Below, piece by piece: positions 1-11,501 of a DNA stretch of 64,000 nt. Made by a program: the position numbers and the translations under genes. The notes below the pieces were generated by a model. That model was not told where the DNA came from and searched no databases. It saw only the letters and a program-made list of their open reading frames with translations. Every line of letters starts with the position of its first letter. Position 1 is the stretch's first letter. The stretch is taken from NCBI GenBank assembly GCA_022702545.1, contig JAHRBC010000001.1:7316001-7380000 (forward strand), read 5' to 3'. This stretch comes from Phycomyces nitens. Its lineage: Eukaryota > Mucoromycota > Mucoromycetes > Mucorales > Phycomycetaceae.

Positions 1-705
1 GGCCGTCTTTAATCTTTTGTCATTAAAAATAGACTCATACCACTATCTATAGTGATTAAAACTTTACAAAATAAAGAATCACTGATAAACGAAAGGAGTC
101 TTTGGGCCATATATATATATATATATATATCTGTGGACCTCTTATAGATGGATCGCTTCCGGTTATTTAGGAGAAGATTAGAGTGTCTATAGAATCAAAA
201 TATGGAGAGATACTCTAAAGATTAATAGTGCTCATACGGCTCATAATATCTGATAGCTTTTTGAATATACTTTGAAAGTAGCAACCAGTTTGTTTCCACA
301 ATTTGTCTACATGTGTACTCCAAATACACCTTTGACAATGTTGTCATTAAATAAAATCTCTTTGACTTTTATGCAAGTGTGCTCTACATAAAAGTATGTC
401 CAACCTTGCATACAATAGATCTAGTCTCGCCATTCCTGATCGCCATGTTCAATTGGTGATAACAACACCAAGCTCCCGTATAAATATTTACGAGATTCTT
501 GTTATTTTCTTTGAAAACTTTGTCTCTCTATATTGTTCCAGCCATTAATACTTGAGTTGCCTTTGTAATGTCATCTAATGTTTCGATTGGCTCAGTGGGA
601 AAAAAAGAGCCTTTAAGCCAAAGTAAATGACCGATACACTCGTTCACTTTATCGTGGTCATTAAAACAAAATCAACCTTGAAGATTACCTAAAAGCCAGG
701 ATTGC
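1..705. other. Gene-free AT-rich left edge
   Basis: No supportable gene. It holds an (AT)10 microsatellite at about 111-130 and otherwise AT-rich sequence with frequent stops in all frames. On the minus strand between about 250 and 550 there are short interrupted stretches that look like old coding sequence, but no domain can be named. Confidence 0.5.
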
Positions 706-707
706 TA

Positions 708-1970
708 CAGGGTTTAATCAAATATATTGGTACTTTAATGTCTCCTTTGCAAGAAAACCAAACATAGCTGCTCCAAAACTACATTAAAGTGTGTATAAAT
801 ATTGTACATAAGCAATATATATATATATATAAAGTACCTTGGATTAGAAAAGTAATTCTGATAAGAGTTTTATATGATTTTACTACGGACTTATATTGGC
901 TTTTATTCTCTCTGAGCGATTTTCAATGCTTAAGCAGAAAGGTCCGAAAGTATCTACTGATATTCCATTCCATTCTTCTAATAAAACTTCTTTTAGCTCA
1001 CCTTTTTTTGCTTGGCTTAGTGTATCTTGCATTTATATGACCATCAAAAAGACCTCATATGCTCTCAAATGGGCTGAAATTGAGGCTGTTTGGGGACCAC
1101 TCCTAACACTCAGCCCAAGTTCATTCTTGTATTCTTCTTCAATATATGTCTTGTATGGCCTAGAATTGTCTTCTTGGAAAACCTAGCAATTTTTCTTATT
1201 GATGAAAAGACTTTCGTAAAATTTAGTGAGATGAGCCTTTCGTATCTCTGCATATTTTTGGCCATTCATGCTTCCATCCACAAAGCCAAGTGGACCCACA
1301 CTTCAGACTAAAGACACCTCCAAACCATAATTGACTCACTGTTTCTTTGAGCCCTTTGATTGCGTCAATCTGGACTATATGTCTTGTTTGGTTGGTTCCA
1401 GACATTGTCACATCTGTTCCTCTTGTAAACAGAAATATATGAATCGTCACTCCAGGCGACAGTCTTTCGTTCATCGTTCTAGTTCTTTACACCATTATAC
1501 AAAGCTTGGCGCCTGGAAATATATTCTTTAGTAAGCAAAATCTTCTGAACGGCTCTGCGATACTGCACATTCATTTTGTACAAAGCTCTAATTATTGTTT
1601 CCTTGCTGATTGTTTTTCCGGAATCAGCCTTGACTGCATGTCTCTTGTCATCCAAAATTTGATGACGACTTTTCTTCATCTCCCTAAGCACATGACAGTC
1701 TGCTAGAATATGCACCGTTTTTAATAGAGTCGGTTTGCTCAAACTCTTTCAGAATTCGAGCAACTGTTATTATTGGTGCATTCATCTCGGTTGAAATGAC
1801 TGATGTCTTTCTTCCATTACAATCTAGAGTTGCCATGAGAGTTATTGCTTTGCATGTTTTGCATCGTATTAGAGTTTATTGAATTTTAGGGATTATGAGA
1901 AATGTAAAAAGTAAACGTTCATGAGAATATAAACATACTAAATTCGCCCAATATTTTTGGGTGGACCCTG
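708..1970 (-). mobile_element. Degenerate Tc1/mariner DNA transposon
   Basis: A 1,263-bp element flanked by TA on both sides (706-707 and 1971-1972), the target duplication of the Tc1/mariner superfamily. The ends are imperfect terminal inverted repeats: the left starts CAGGGTTTAATCAAA and the right, read inward, starts CAGGGTCCACCCAAA, both continuing into ATATTGG. Length and TA duplication fit a full-length Tc1-like element of about 1.3 kb. The single internal gene is on the minus strand and is broken, so the copy is dead. The 28-bp ends have diverged, which points to an old insertion. Confidence 0.88.
1040..1836 (-). pseudogene. Tc1-like DDE transposase, broken
   Basis: Reading leftward from ATG 1836, an N-terminal helix-turn-helix like stretch (RKTSVISTEMNAPIITVARI) is followed by the Tc1 pre-catalytic region (DDKRHAV...GKTISKETIIRALYKM). 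The three parts of the catalytic core can be seen in different frames: TVAWSDDSYIS (first Asp, near 1460), VFQEDNSRPY (second Asp, near 1180) and SPNSLNFSPFES (third acidic residue, near 1065-1095), followed by a stop where a Trp is expected. Several frameshifts and stops separate these blocks, so no functional transposase is encoded. Frame-by-frame reading is my own; family assignment rests on these motifs and the TA-flanked ends. Confidence 0.85.
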
Positions 1971-2325
1971 TAGAAAACCCAAAAACAAGCCATGAACACC
2001 TTTATGGCTTAGTAGTGTAAATAATCACCTGATAAAGCAGAGCCTACGACTCCTTTCACACAAAAGGTATTTATATACTAATAAATCAAGACTATCTGGC
2101 TTTTTGTTAAAAATGCACAGTGATAGAGTTCTCCTAGAGTGTAATACGTCTTGGCAAATTTAAGATTTTGATGAGGCTTTTAAAATAGCAAAATTGCCCA
2201 TTTTTGGTTAAAATAATTTCCACTAAAATGTTTATTATAAAATATAAGAAAAGTAAGGGCATGATGTATAGATTTGGAGGTATAAGATAACTATATAAGA
2301 ACAATGGCTGGAAGTACTGATCAAT

Positions 2326-2894
2326 TTAGCAGCAAATCTCGTCAAGTTCGCCTATATGAAGAAGTACAAATAAGATTAGTAACTGTTTCTTGGCATTCGT
2401 GATTATGCATAGGCATCACAAAAGTAGACTTACAGCTATTAGGAGAGAAAAACAGATTTAGTAACTTGTAGATATTGATATGAAAGGACTTACCAGCAGA
2501 TAGCGTCAATTGCACAGCAGCAACAAATTGCCTCTAAACAGCCCTTGATACACCCACCACCACTCAATCTTTCCAATACACAAAATGTCAATAAAACAAA
2601 AGGAATCATGCTGTTAACCTTACCTTAACATCGAAGAAAACGATGATTCTAACGATTATTTGGATCTTAGTTTATATTTTGGTCATAAGAGTCAATAGAT
2701 ATACCTTTCTTTTGCTGGATCTGGTCAGAGTTTGCGTTGTCTTTGACAGAAATAGACATCATGTCCTGTGCACCAGGGTAACCAGTTGACACCATGTTGG
2801 AGGAAAGGGGAATGGAATCAGTGCTATATATTTCTCAATGGTTAGTCCTGGTTGAATGGTGGTTTGGCCAATATAAATAGATCATTTACTTCAT
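2326..2894 (-). CDS. Small cysteine-rich CYSTM-type protein, 83 aa
   Basis: Six exons, minus strand: 2890-2894 (ATGAA), 2705-2823, 2624-2648, 2494-2568, 2434-2435 (two bases, CT) and 2326-2351. Introns have GTAAAT/GTATAT/GTAAGG/GTAAGT donors, AG acceptors and good branch sites (ACTAAC, TTACTAA). The 83-aa product has a polar N-terminal half (residues 1-50) and a C-terminal tail SGGGCIKGCLEAICCCC followed by AIDAICCCELDEICC. That glycine then cysteine-cluster tail is the hallmark of the CYSTM family of small tail-anchored membrane proteins, linked in fungi and plants to stress and metal tolerance (family knowledge; role here unknown). Without the two-base exon the frame would end in WRT and lose the last cysteines. 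A TATA box lies 60 nt upstream. Alternative: stop right after AICW if the fifth intron is retained. Confidence 0.8.
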
Positions 2895-2953
2895 TTTGAG
2901 TGGTGAGAAAGAAGAGAAAGAACTACAAAGCCTTCAATCTCACGCCAAGAGGA

Positions 2954-2961
2954 TATTTATA
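2954..2961 (-). promoter_or_regulatory. TATA box of CYSTM gene
   Basis: TATAAATA on the minus strand, 60 nt before the ATG at 2894, followed by a short pyrimidine-rich leader. The same spacing and motif precede the duplicated small genes at 5448 and 13222. Confidence 0.6.
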
Positions 2962-3209
2962 TCTGAAGCTTTTGGAAGCAACACGGTTTTTGGTGCCTTG
3001 GATCTGGGAGTGAAATTCAACGGCTTAATAAAAAACAAATATCAATTGGGTCATGAATCCTTTCAAGCCAAGATGGTTTAAAGAAACTACGTCATGACAT
3101 GTATGATAAATTGCGTACTGTGAGGGATTTCGATTGGGCTGCTTATTCGGCAACTGCTGGTTCCTGTGATACATACATCACAACGCTATGTCTTGTAATA
3201 AATATAGTG

Positions 3210-3352
3210 CTTCCAACAAGCAGTGTCGTGGTCAATCAGGATTGATGTCACGGACAAGTCAAAATCGATGTCGCTAGGCAATCAAAATCAACTTTGTATT
3301 TTTAGAAACAAAGTCGCTTTAGAGATAAAATCATGGAGCTCTTGGCATTCAA
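3210..3352 (+). repeat. Inverted fragment of the A/B/C repeat
   Basis: This stretch is the reverse complement of about 4550-4680 (copy A) and 12325-12460 (copy C). The best-conserved part, about 3270-3350, encodes the same short peptide (NKVALEIKSWSSWHSRK) seen on the opposite strand in the other copies; here the Trp codon is intact, whereas copies A and C have a stop. It makes a short inverted repeat at the left edge of copy A. Confidence 0.75.
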
Positions 3353-5040
3353 GAAAAAATATCGGTAACAGTAAACCGGCACAGCGGAAACCGAACCACA
3401 GGATTAGACGTTACCTGATTGTGATATATTTTGGTTGTCAATACTTTACATCTTTTCTCTTTACTCTTTACCCATCACTATCTAAAGGATTATAATCACC
3501 TTTTGAACCGTCTTTTTTCTTGTCTTGTAGCAGACTTTGTTAAAAGTCCAAAAACTGGTAAATCTATAAAACCAAAGTCGATTAATAATATGTTTAGAAT
3601 CAGTAAAGACTCTAAATCAAACCAATGAATATTGTATAAAACTTGCTAACAAGAGCTTGATCCAGCTCAAACGATTGGGGAACAGATGATTCTGTTCTAT
3701 TTTTCATATTACCATGTCAAACACGTATCGCTGTTCATAACAACTGTCTTTCTTGCTTTGGTTTTTGTCTGGCAGAGAAAAAGTAAGTAAACCACACATT
3801 CGTACTTTATGTTTTAACTTGTATATCTACGCTACTCTTGTTGATTCATATAGTCTGTGGGTTGGTTTAAATTGTGTCAGTTTAACGGTATTTATCAAAT
3901 CCATCAGAATGTATAATGATGATATCCTAAACATCACATCAACCGATTCACGAGGCAAAAGAATCGATTTATTAACGGAATATAAATCATCTCAAGGTAT
4001 TGAACTGTTTCAATAAATACTCGGTCATCTCAACAGCAGAAGAAGAGAGATTAGGATCAATGAAGTTTATAATAGTCATTTTATACTCTTTTTCAGGATC
4101 CACTTTCAACTCTGTTACAGCTATCAGAGATTCTGTCAGGACACATACTACAATGCTTCACCCATATCTACACGACTCGAATGTGTATGCCAAACTGTTT
4201 CGCTGCAGCTAATGTACTCACACTTCAATTTTCAGATCGAAAAACCGAGTTTTATCCTAGACTATATATCGAATGTAGTATCGTTTTGTATTTATTTCCC
4301 TCGTACAGATGTCTTTATCTTTTGACTTTTCTGTCAACATTTTCCAAGTAAGAGAAGATTTGTTAGAGGCCAATTTTTTCGAGTAAACGGTGGGGGAGTC
4401 GCGACAGATTCAACGATATACTTCATGGGTTCAGGACCACCGTTCTCATCAACTACATTTCTATGCCCATCTTCAATTAAAGATATTGTGCTCACATTAA
4501 AATATAAAGTGTTGGAAACAAAAAACAAAAAACATACACAAAAGGGATCTGCTTTTACATCTTTTCTTGAATGTCAAGAGCTCCATGATTTTATTTCTAA
4601 AGCGACTTTGCTTCTGAAAATGCAAAATTGATTTTGATTTACCACGGCATTAATTGTTGGAATCACTGTACATGGCTATCTGTTTGATAGTTAAAAGAAG
4701 ACATTGATCATGCTGAGCATTGTGGTAGTCCTTGTGATTTATATATATTGTGTTAAAATATTCCATTTTTAGATAAATTAATTGGCCAATGATATTAATT
4801 ATCTATTTAAAGATAAATTACTGCTTAATAAGATGTTACACCAGTCTAAAGTTAGGCTTATATTTTCAATATAAATAGACATTTATAGAAAGACTGGTTC
4901 AGGAAATGCTTGGCAACCGCTCATGCTTGACACAATTTGTGGCTGGTTTGAGACACTGTCAATTCAAGCCACATGAAACTACTAATTCTTTAAACAAATA
5001 TTCTGAAATATGGTGTCTTGAGTGTTTTAATAAAAATGAT

Positions 5041-5448
5041 TTACGAAACAACACACTCAAGGCATAATATTTTGATTCTTAAATAGACTCTGCCACGATT
5101 GGGATTCTCACTGAGATTTTCATTGTTTCTGCAGCTAGAGAGTTAGCAAGCATTGATAATTCGACATATACTATCCTCACCTTGATGGAGGCACTCCAGG
5201 TTCTAAGTAATAGTTAGTACCAATTCTGATAGCGCCAAGTGCTTTGACGTACCAGGATTTCTTTCGTATTCAGCATTCGAATAAGAACCTTTGTTAGGCG
5301 ACAAGAAGTTTTCTAAAGATGTGTCCGATAATTCTTCATTTTTCGAATCGGTATAAGCAGGAGGAGAACTATATAAGATAAATGCACCATGATTATTATA
5401 CTGTCATGCTTTCACTTTTTTTTTAAAGATCATGTAATAATACCTCAT
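5041..5448 (-). CDS. Small split gene, copy 1 (unrecognised, 78 aa)
   Basis: Four exons, minus strand: 5444-5448 (ATGAG), 5253-5368, 5181-5202 (22 nt) and 5041-5134. Introns start GTATT, GTACGT and GTGAGG; the second and third have textbook branch sites (TACTAACT and GCTAACTC) 10-13 nt before the AG. The product starts MSSPPAYTDSKNEELSDTS, is polar and rich in Ser, Pro and Asn, contains NPGEPGVPPS across the second and third exons, and has no domain I recognise. The last exon is the least certain part; a further splice at GTGAGA (5111) cannot be excluded. Exons are identical in the copy at 12816-13222. A five-base first coding exon and a TATA box 50-60 nt upstream resemble the CYSTM gene at 2326-2894, so it may be a diverged relative. 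Confidence 0.55.
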
Positions 5449-5496
5449 CTCAAAGCGTAAATGATTTTAAGAATATTTAATAAAGCGAATGCAAAG

Positions 5497-5504
5497 TATT
5501 TATA
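5497..5504 (-). promoter_or_regulatory. TATA box of small split gene, copy 1
   Basis: TATAAATA on the minus strand about 50 nt before the ATG at 5448. The same site is kept in the second copy at 13271-13278. Confidence 0.5.
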
Positions 5505-6626
5505 GGGAGTAGACTCGCAAATAATAATGAAAAAGTAGTGTGGTGTCTGATAAGAATACCACCTTTATAAGGCATATTTGGCTTTTTAACTATCTGCCAT
5601 ACGTAGATCAGCATCTATACACCAACAGTATCCATGGCCAAGCTCATATGTTAACAAAGCCTGTACTTTGTTACACCAATATATTCTAAGTTGCTGCTGT
5701 GCAAGTTAAGCTGCTTAGCATGCTATTATTTTGGAAATTAGTTGCTCTTTAGATAATACCCTCGTTACCAATTTATGATACTCTTACAATAAGCCTCACA
5801 AAATATCAGAGAACATCATGCATTTTAGTAAAAACAAAATATTTGGGGAATTTTACTATATTTGGGCCCTAAAGGTATAAACATACTATTTTTTTAAGAA
5901 TGAAAGATAGCCTCTTATTGTTCCATGTAAAAAAAAAACTTAAAAAGTTCTAAATAAAAAGCATTGTATACCCTTTCAAAACGAGAAAACAATGGTTTGA
6001 CATGCTTTTCTCAGGGGCAGTAGTCCTATATTTAATTCGAACAAACACATTCTTAATCATATTTACGCCGGGCTTTAGAATAAACTATCATAAATGTTTG
6101 GTATTAAAGGCTTTGACATGTTTAGTTTTATTTCTTTAAGCCCACGTTTCTTTTACTCAGTACTCTACAAGTTTTTCGTGCATGATTGATTAGATTTAAA
6201 TTATGGCTTTGCGATGCATTTGCTGACGTATTTAATATATAAACAATATATATATATATAGCAAGTATATACGTCAGTAAATATCTGTCATAATCTTTTT
6301 GAAAGCTTAATATTGTGTAATTCCTCTCATTTACCTTACAATACAAGAAGTTAAATCCACCTAATGAACATTTGATATTTTGAATGCCTTGACATGCTTT
6401 TCAAGAGACGATAAAGGTCACGCTCTCCAGCATAAATGTTACCATCATACCTCAGGCGTAAACTTTACCATTCTGGCTCTGCAGACATCTCCTTCGGTGG
6501 TTAGGACAGAAGACCAAGAGGAAGATAACGAGGAGTATTTTGGTACAAGAAACACGACGGAAACCCGTCTCTGAATGAGTGATTGTTCCTTCCTTGTTAG
6601 TTTTCTGGTCTATCTCGCAAAAGTTA

Positions 6627-7590
6627 TGGAGCTCTTGACATTCAAGAAAAAATGTAAAAGCAGATCCCTTTTGTGTATGTTTTTTGTTTTCGTTTCCAAC
6701 ACTATATATTTTAATATGAGCACAATATTTTTATTTGAAGATGGGCATAAAAATGTAGTTGATGAGAACGGTAGTCCTGATCCCATGGAGTATATCGTTG
6801 AATCTGTCGCCACTCCCCCACCGTTTACTCGAAAAGTCAACCTCTACCGAATCTTCTCTTAATTGGGAAATGTTAATAGAAAAGTCAAAAGATAAAGACA
6901 TCTGTACGAGGGAAATAAATACAAAACGATACTACATTTGATATATAGTCTAGGATAAAACTCGGTTTTTCGATCTGAGAATTGAAAAGTGTGAGTGGAT
7001 TAGCTGCAGCGAAACAGTTTGGAATACGCATTTGAGTCGTGCAGATATAGGTGAAGAATTGTAGTATGTGCCCTGACAGCATCTCTGATAGCTGTAACAG
7101 AGTTGAAAGTGGATCCTAACAAAATATTATAAAAAGATCATTATAAATTTCCTTGATCCTAATCCCTCTTCTGTTGCTGTTGAGATGACCGAGTATTTAT
7201 TGAAACAGCTCAATGACCTCAAAGTTTTACGTACAGCTGTTTATATCTCTATAAGTGAATGCAACATTTTGTTGAAAAAATCAGCTTTCCACTCGATCGA
7301 AAGAAACAATGTAGCAAAAGATTTAGTGAAATGATTGAGGTTTGCAAAAGAGGATGGTCAGCGTGATTCAAGAGGGAGAAAAGAATAAAAAAAACCTGCA
7401 ACCTTTCAATTCAGCCTTTATTCCCATTGTTTATTTTCTTCAGTAGCCCACGAGAGAAAGATGTTTAAAAACAGTTAAATATATTAAGGATTAGGTCGCA
7501 TGGTTTTTGTGCGATACTGAGCTAGTGTAAAATAAATGTTATGATGGGACATAGGGAAGAACTCTTTGGCCGTGTCGACAAGTTGTCAAA
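6627..7590 (-). repeat. Repeat copy B (inverted, truncated)
   Basis: Reverse complement of about 11450-12390 in copy C. It covers the 3' end and 3' flank of the copy C gene and the opposite-strand ORF (plus strand here, about 6658-6862, with EDGHKNVVDENGSPDPMEY). About 590 bp of it (6627-7213) also pairs as an inverted repeat with 4004-4595 of copy A, bracketing the roughly 2-kb segment that holds the small split gene. The left edge at 6627 is abrupt; the right edge fades into unrelated sequence at about 7590. Confidence 0.85.
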
Positions 7591-8168
7591 TTAATACCTT
7601 ATACCTGTAACAATATCACAACACAATATGTACTGACACATGGTGGGTTGGTTATGTAGTATAAATGTCCAACTCAGTGACAAGAAAATAAATACGGGTA
7701 GAACGACAATTTTAATAAAGAACAGATTAAGAGACTATTTAACTACTTCGGGGCATTTCTACAGATACATCACTACTTTGAAGTTCACTGCGATGAGCGG
7801 TACAACAGACACCGGTGAATAAAATAAACCGTGTCAGTACAAAATATGGATATAATACTGAACTAATAAAAAAAATTCCAGCGTAAATGGAGAACCTTGA
7901 CCAAAGACCTCATTTTACAATAAATCAATTTGACACAGCGCTACTTGTAGAGAATCGTTGCAACCTCAAGGACGCTGCACGACGTCTGCTACGCTCACTT
8001 TGGACGACAGTAATTATGGTGTTCATGTCGACTACTGCAAGTCATCAAGGATGCAACTTACAGATTCCTTGGTCAAACACAATACCAAAAGATAATGCGC
8101 AAAATAAAAAATTATTATGGGTGTGGCTGTGGTTAAAATTAATGTTTCGATTCTAGTAGTGATGGGTA
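7591..8168. other. Spacer between copy B and MITE
   Basis: No gene called. There is an 89-codon open frame at 7887-8156 (starts MENLDQRPHFTINQFDTALL) without a recognisable domain or splice signals, and another of 60 codons at 7640-7822. Either could be a remnant of a mobile element. Confidence 0.35.
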
Positions 8169-8429
8169 CACTGTGCGAGAAAAATTACAACTTTATAGTT
8201 GACCAAACTTTAATAATACGCATACTTTCTCTTATGTTTAAATAAGATGTAAAGAATAATTAGTACCTGGCTCAAATTATAGATATAGAGAGTAACGATT
8301 ATCAACTTTTAAAATCTCTGATATGGGATTTCTTCTAATTATTCTTTATCATTTTATTTAACATAGATAAAGTGCATCTATTTTTAAAGCTTGGCCAACT
8401 TATAAAGTTGTAATTTTTCCCACACAGTG
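8169..8429. mobile_element. MITE with TA target duplication
   Basis: A 261-bp element with terminal inverted repeats of about 50 bp beginning CACTGTGCGAGAAAAATTAC on the left and, read inward, CACTGTGTGGGAAAAATTAC on the right. It is flanked by TA at 8167-8168 and 8430-8431. The interior is AT-rich and non-coding. Size, long inverted repeats and TA duplication fit a Tc1/mariner-type MITE, mobilised by a transposase encoded elsewhere. Its ends differ from those of the element at 708-1970, so a different transposase is implied. Confidence 0.8.
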
Positions 8430-9224
8430 TATTTCAATAAACTCAGTATTCTTCTTGATAAAATATACAAAGCTCAACGCGTAACCTCTAGGCAAAATTC
8501 TCACTAAACATAACCCCAATTACTGATTCATAGAAAAACATCTTAACTAATTTCTACAGCACCCAAGTTCCCTAAGCCCAAGAGGTCAGAAGAGAGACGT
8601 TTTGTATCATAATCGATAAAACCGGAATCAGTAGATCGACACAACTGGAAGCGAGTCACAAGATTACGCATTAATTAACTGTAAGATTTTGGTTGTCAAT
8701 CACCCCTTTACTCTTTACCCATCACAATCTACATATTAAAATCAATTTTTGAACCATCTTTTCCTCGTTTGTAAGCAGACTTTGTCAAGCAAATAAAGTC
8801 AGAAAACCAAAGTATATTAATAACACACTTTTAATCAGTAAAGACTCTAGGACATATTGATTCATACAGCTCAAACAAACTGGCAACAGTCGATTCAAAT
8901 CTACTCTTCATATTACCAAAATGTCAAAAATATCACTGTTCCACAAACGGTGTCAAACATGAATTACTGCTCATGAAAACCATCTCTTTCTTGCTTTGGT
9001 TTCCGTATATCAAAAAGTAAACAAAGCACATATCCATGCTTTATATGTTGACTTGTATTCTTGCCGTTTCATATATTCAGCGACTTGGTTTACGCTGTGT
9101 CGATTTAACGGTATCCAAAAAAAATCGGTGGGTGTGATAGACAATTGTGCGACCCGATTTCAAAAACAGACCAAGTATTAAAAAAAAAGCGCCTTAATCC
9201 TCTTCCCGTTTATTTTTTCAAACA

Positions 9225-11501
9225 ATGTCAAGGCAAAAAGGGTACCCAGGCTTGCAAGGTAGCTCAAAACAAAACATAAGATTAGAGAGGATGATCATTA
9301 ACAGTTCTCTTTATTTAATACCTCATGGGGGTGCTATAAAAGAGCTTCAAACGTATGTGGGCACAACAAAACATCCACGTTTCGATACTTTTGTGGGTGC
9401 CAGCAAAGACGATTTGTCAGCTTGGTCTATGGAACTATCAACATCCATAGAAAAGGAGCTTTTTGAAACATGGTCTATTCGATTTGCCTGTGAAATCAAA
9501 CAATTGAAGCCACATTGCAAAACAAAGTATGTCATATCTTTGTATCTAACATGCTATCCTTTTTACTCATATCCCCTCTCCTTCTTTTATAGGAAATTAG
9601 GAATGAAGGAACACTCCTGTGACAATGTGGCAAAGCTATTGAATGCGACAGTAAATGGTTTTCGGATCGCGGAACGATATACTTAAAGAGCTGCAAATAC
9701 GCTGATTAATTATACCAACCAGATGGGGCCAAGCACACAAGACAAAGCAAACTTGGGCACAATAAATTCAGAATAACAAGCGGATACAGAGGGTGACCTT
9801 GATATTTGTCTGAATCCTAGCGTACAAAAGAAGAGTAAAATTGACGTACACGACGATGACCAGAACAGTGATCAAGACAATAACGACGATCAAACTAATC
9901 CTATATCATCTACCGATACCAACCGACCATTGGAAGAAGAAACAACAGATGGGAAAATCAATCAATTAATCTTTGGCATGGGGTTTAAAAAGGTGAGTAT
10001 ATGTTATAGATTACGTTTAATTTACATCTTTGATTTGTTTTTCTCTATAGTTGGCCAATATTCCTTGGAATGACACAGAAAAGAATATTCTTGCTCAACT
10101 CAAAGAAAGTCTTTTCTTGGATGTGAATATGGTCTTGGCCCCGCTTATTGTACAAATGCTTACTACTGAAAGTAAATTATAAGCCAACGATTTTAGATTT
10201 TTAAAGTAAGTGTATAAGGATACTCTCTAAAAAATAGTCGTAAAATCATTCGTATTGATAAACCATACTATTTTTAGGCTTTGTTTAAGTGGTATTGTCA
10301 ACCTGATGAATACATCACAATGGAACAGAGTCAAGCCATTTCTGCCTCAGCAGAAATTTCCACAGCTGGATGAATTGATCACATCATTCAAATGTCACGG
10401 CATGAAGGATGACAGCCTAAAGCTGTTCCAAGATATAGCCACAGTCTGGTAATGTCATCACAAAAAAACAACACAAGGGAGAATAGCCATCCTTTTACTA
10501 AATCTGAATTATGTTATAGTACAAGTGGTGGATCCGAGAATGTCCTTCTTGCTATTGATGAGTTCAAGAAACCTCTTTTGCGAGCAAAGAAAACTGACCA
10601 AGAGGCTTACCGAATGCTGAAAATTCTTGAACATGTGTAATTGGGATTAATCGTACAGAAAAGAACATATTTATTCATTTACTATCCATTTCAAACAGTG
10701 TAGAATCGATGGGAGATTTCGATACCAATGAATCGGAATCTACTTCTTACCGGCGGATTGCGATAATAATGGATTATCTTTTCCGGGGCACAAAAGTGAA
10801 GTGCATGGAGTAAGAAAAAATTCAAAAAAAAATGAGAATTGACCTGATAGAACTAAATAGAAACTAACGACTCGTATTCTTTTTTATCTTTATTTCAGTG
10901 GAGAATTGACGAGCAACGCTACAAAATCCGTTAGGATGTATAATGATGCTATCATAAACATCAAATCAACCGATTTACGAGGGAAAAAATTGATTTATTG
11001 ATGAAATATGGATCATCTCAAGGCATTGAACTTAGCTCCAATGAATTCAAAGCACCTCGTCCCACTCCGTCAGTTGCATTACAACAGCAATGCAAAAATT
11101 TATGAACCAATGCCGCCATTTTCAACAGCATTCGAGCTTTAAATCCACGCAAACCATTTACGCGTGTGGTGGCTATGGATTGGCTTGGTTCAGTGGGCTA
11201 CATATACCTCATGACGGACATCGATGGGCTCTATTACGCCCAAAGTGTGGGCATACTGTCTTTGCCCAAGTCACTGAATGACATGGCAGATTTCCAGTCA
11301 ACTTTGGATCTCTTGTTTTGTTACCGCCGTGAAATGTTGTATTCTGGATCCCAAGCCACAGCTGCCTTGGCTAAGCGACAGGACTTTGAGCAGCTCTGTG
11401 AACTTGCCGGCACGGCTAAAGAGTTCTCCCCTATACCACATCATAACATTTATTTTACACCAACTCAACAACGCACAAAAACCATGCGATCTAATCCTTG
11501 A
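9225..11501 (+). pseudogene. Decayed multi-exon gene of unrecognised family
   Basis: A coherent but broken gene. The first exon starts at ATG 9225 (MSRQKGYPGLQGSSKQNIRL) and splices at 9526/9593. The frame then runs on through in-frame TAA codons near 9684 and 9762, an acidic linker (DDDQNSDQDNNDDQ), introns at about 9994-10050, 10208-10276, 10636-10699 and 10807-10899 with GT/AG ends, another TAA near 10180, a frameshift near 10442, a lost base in an A run near 10983 and a TGA near 11102. The last block (VVAMDWLGSVGYIYLMTDID to 11501) is open and well conserved in character. Four of the stops are one C-to-T change from Gln or Arg codons. No domain recognised; I cannot say whether it was a mobile-element protein or cargo. 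Confidence 0.7.

Larger units (their letters stand above)
3355..6446 (+). repeat. Repeat copy A (internally deleted)
   Basis: Matches copy C in three blocks: 3355-3895 with about 8615-9113 (clearly diverged), 3897-4003 with about 10925-11035, and 4004-6446 with about 11772-14105 (nearly identical). The two internal junctions remove most of the gene seen in copy C; both fall at short matching words (around CAAATCC and ATTGAACT), as expected for deletion by microhomology. The remaining gene piece at 3906-4015 has an open frame (RMYNDDILNITSTDSRGK). The right block contains the small split gene at 5041-5448. Copy A keeps about 120 bp (near 6088-6205) that copy C lacks. Confidence 0.85.

Noticed and set aside
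789..1311. Plus-strand open frames over the left transposon
   Set aside because: They are antisense shadows of the decayed transposase on the minus strand.
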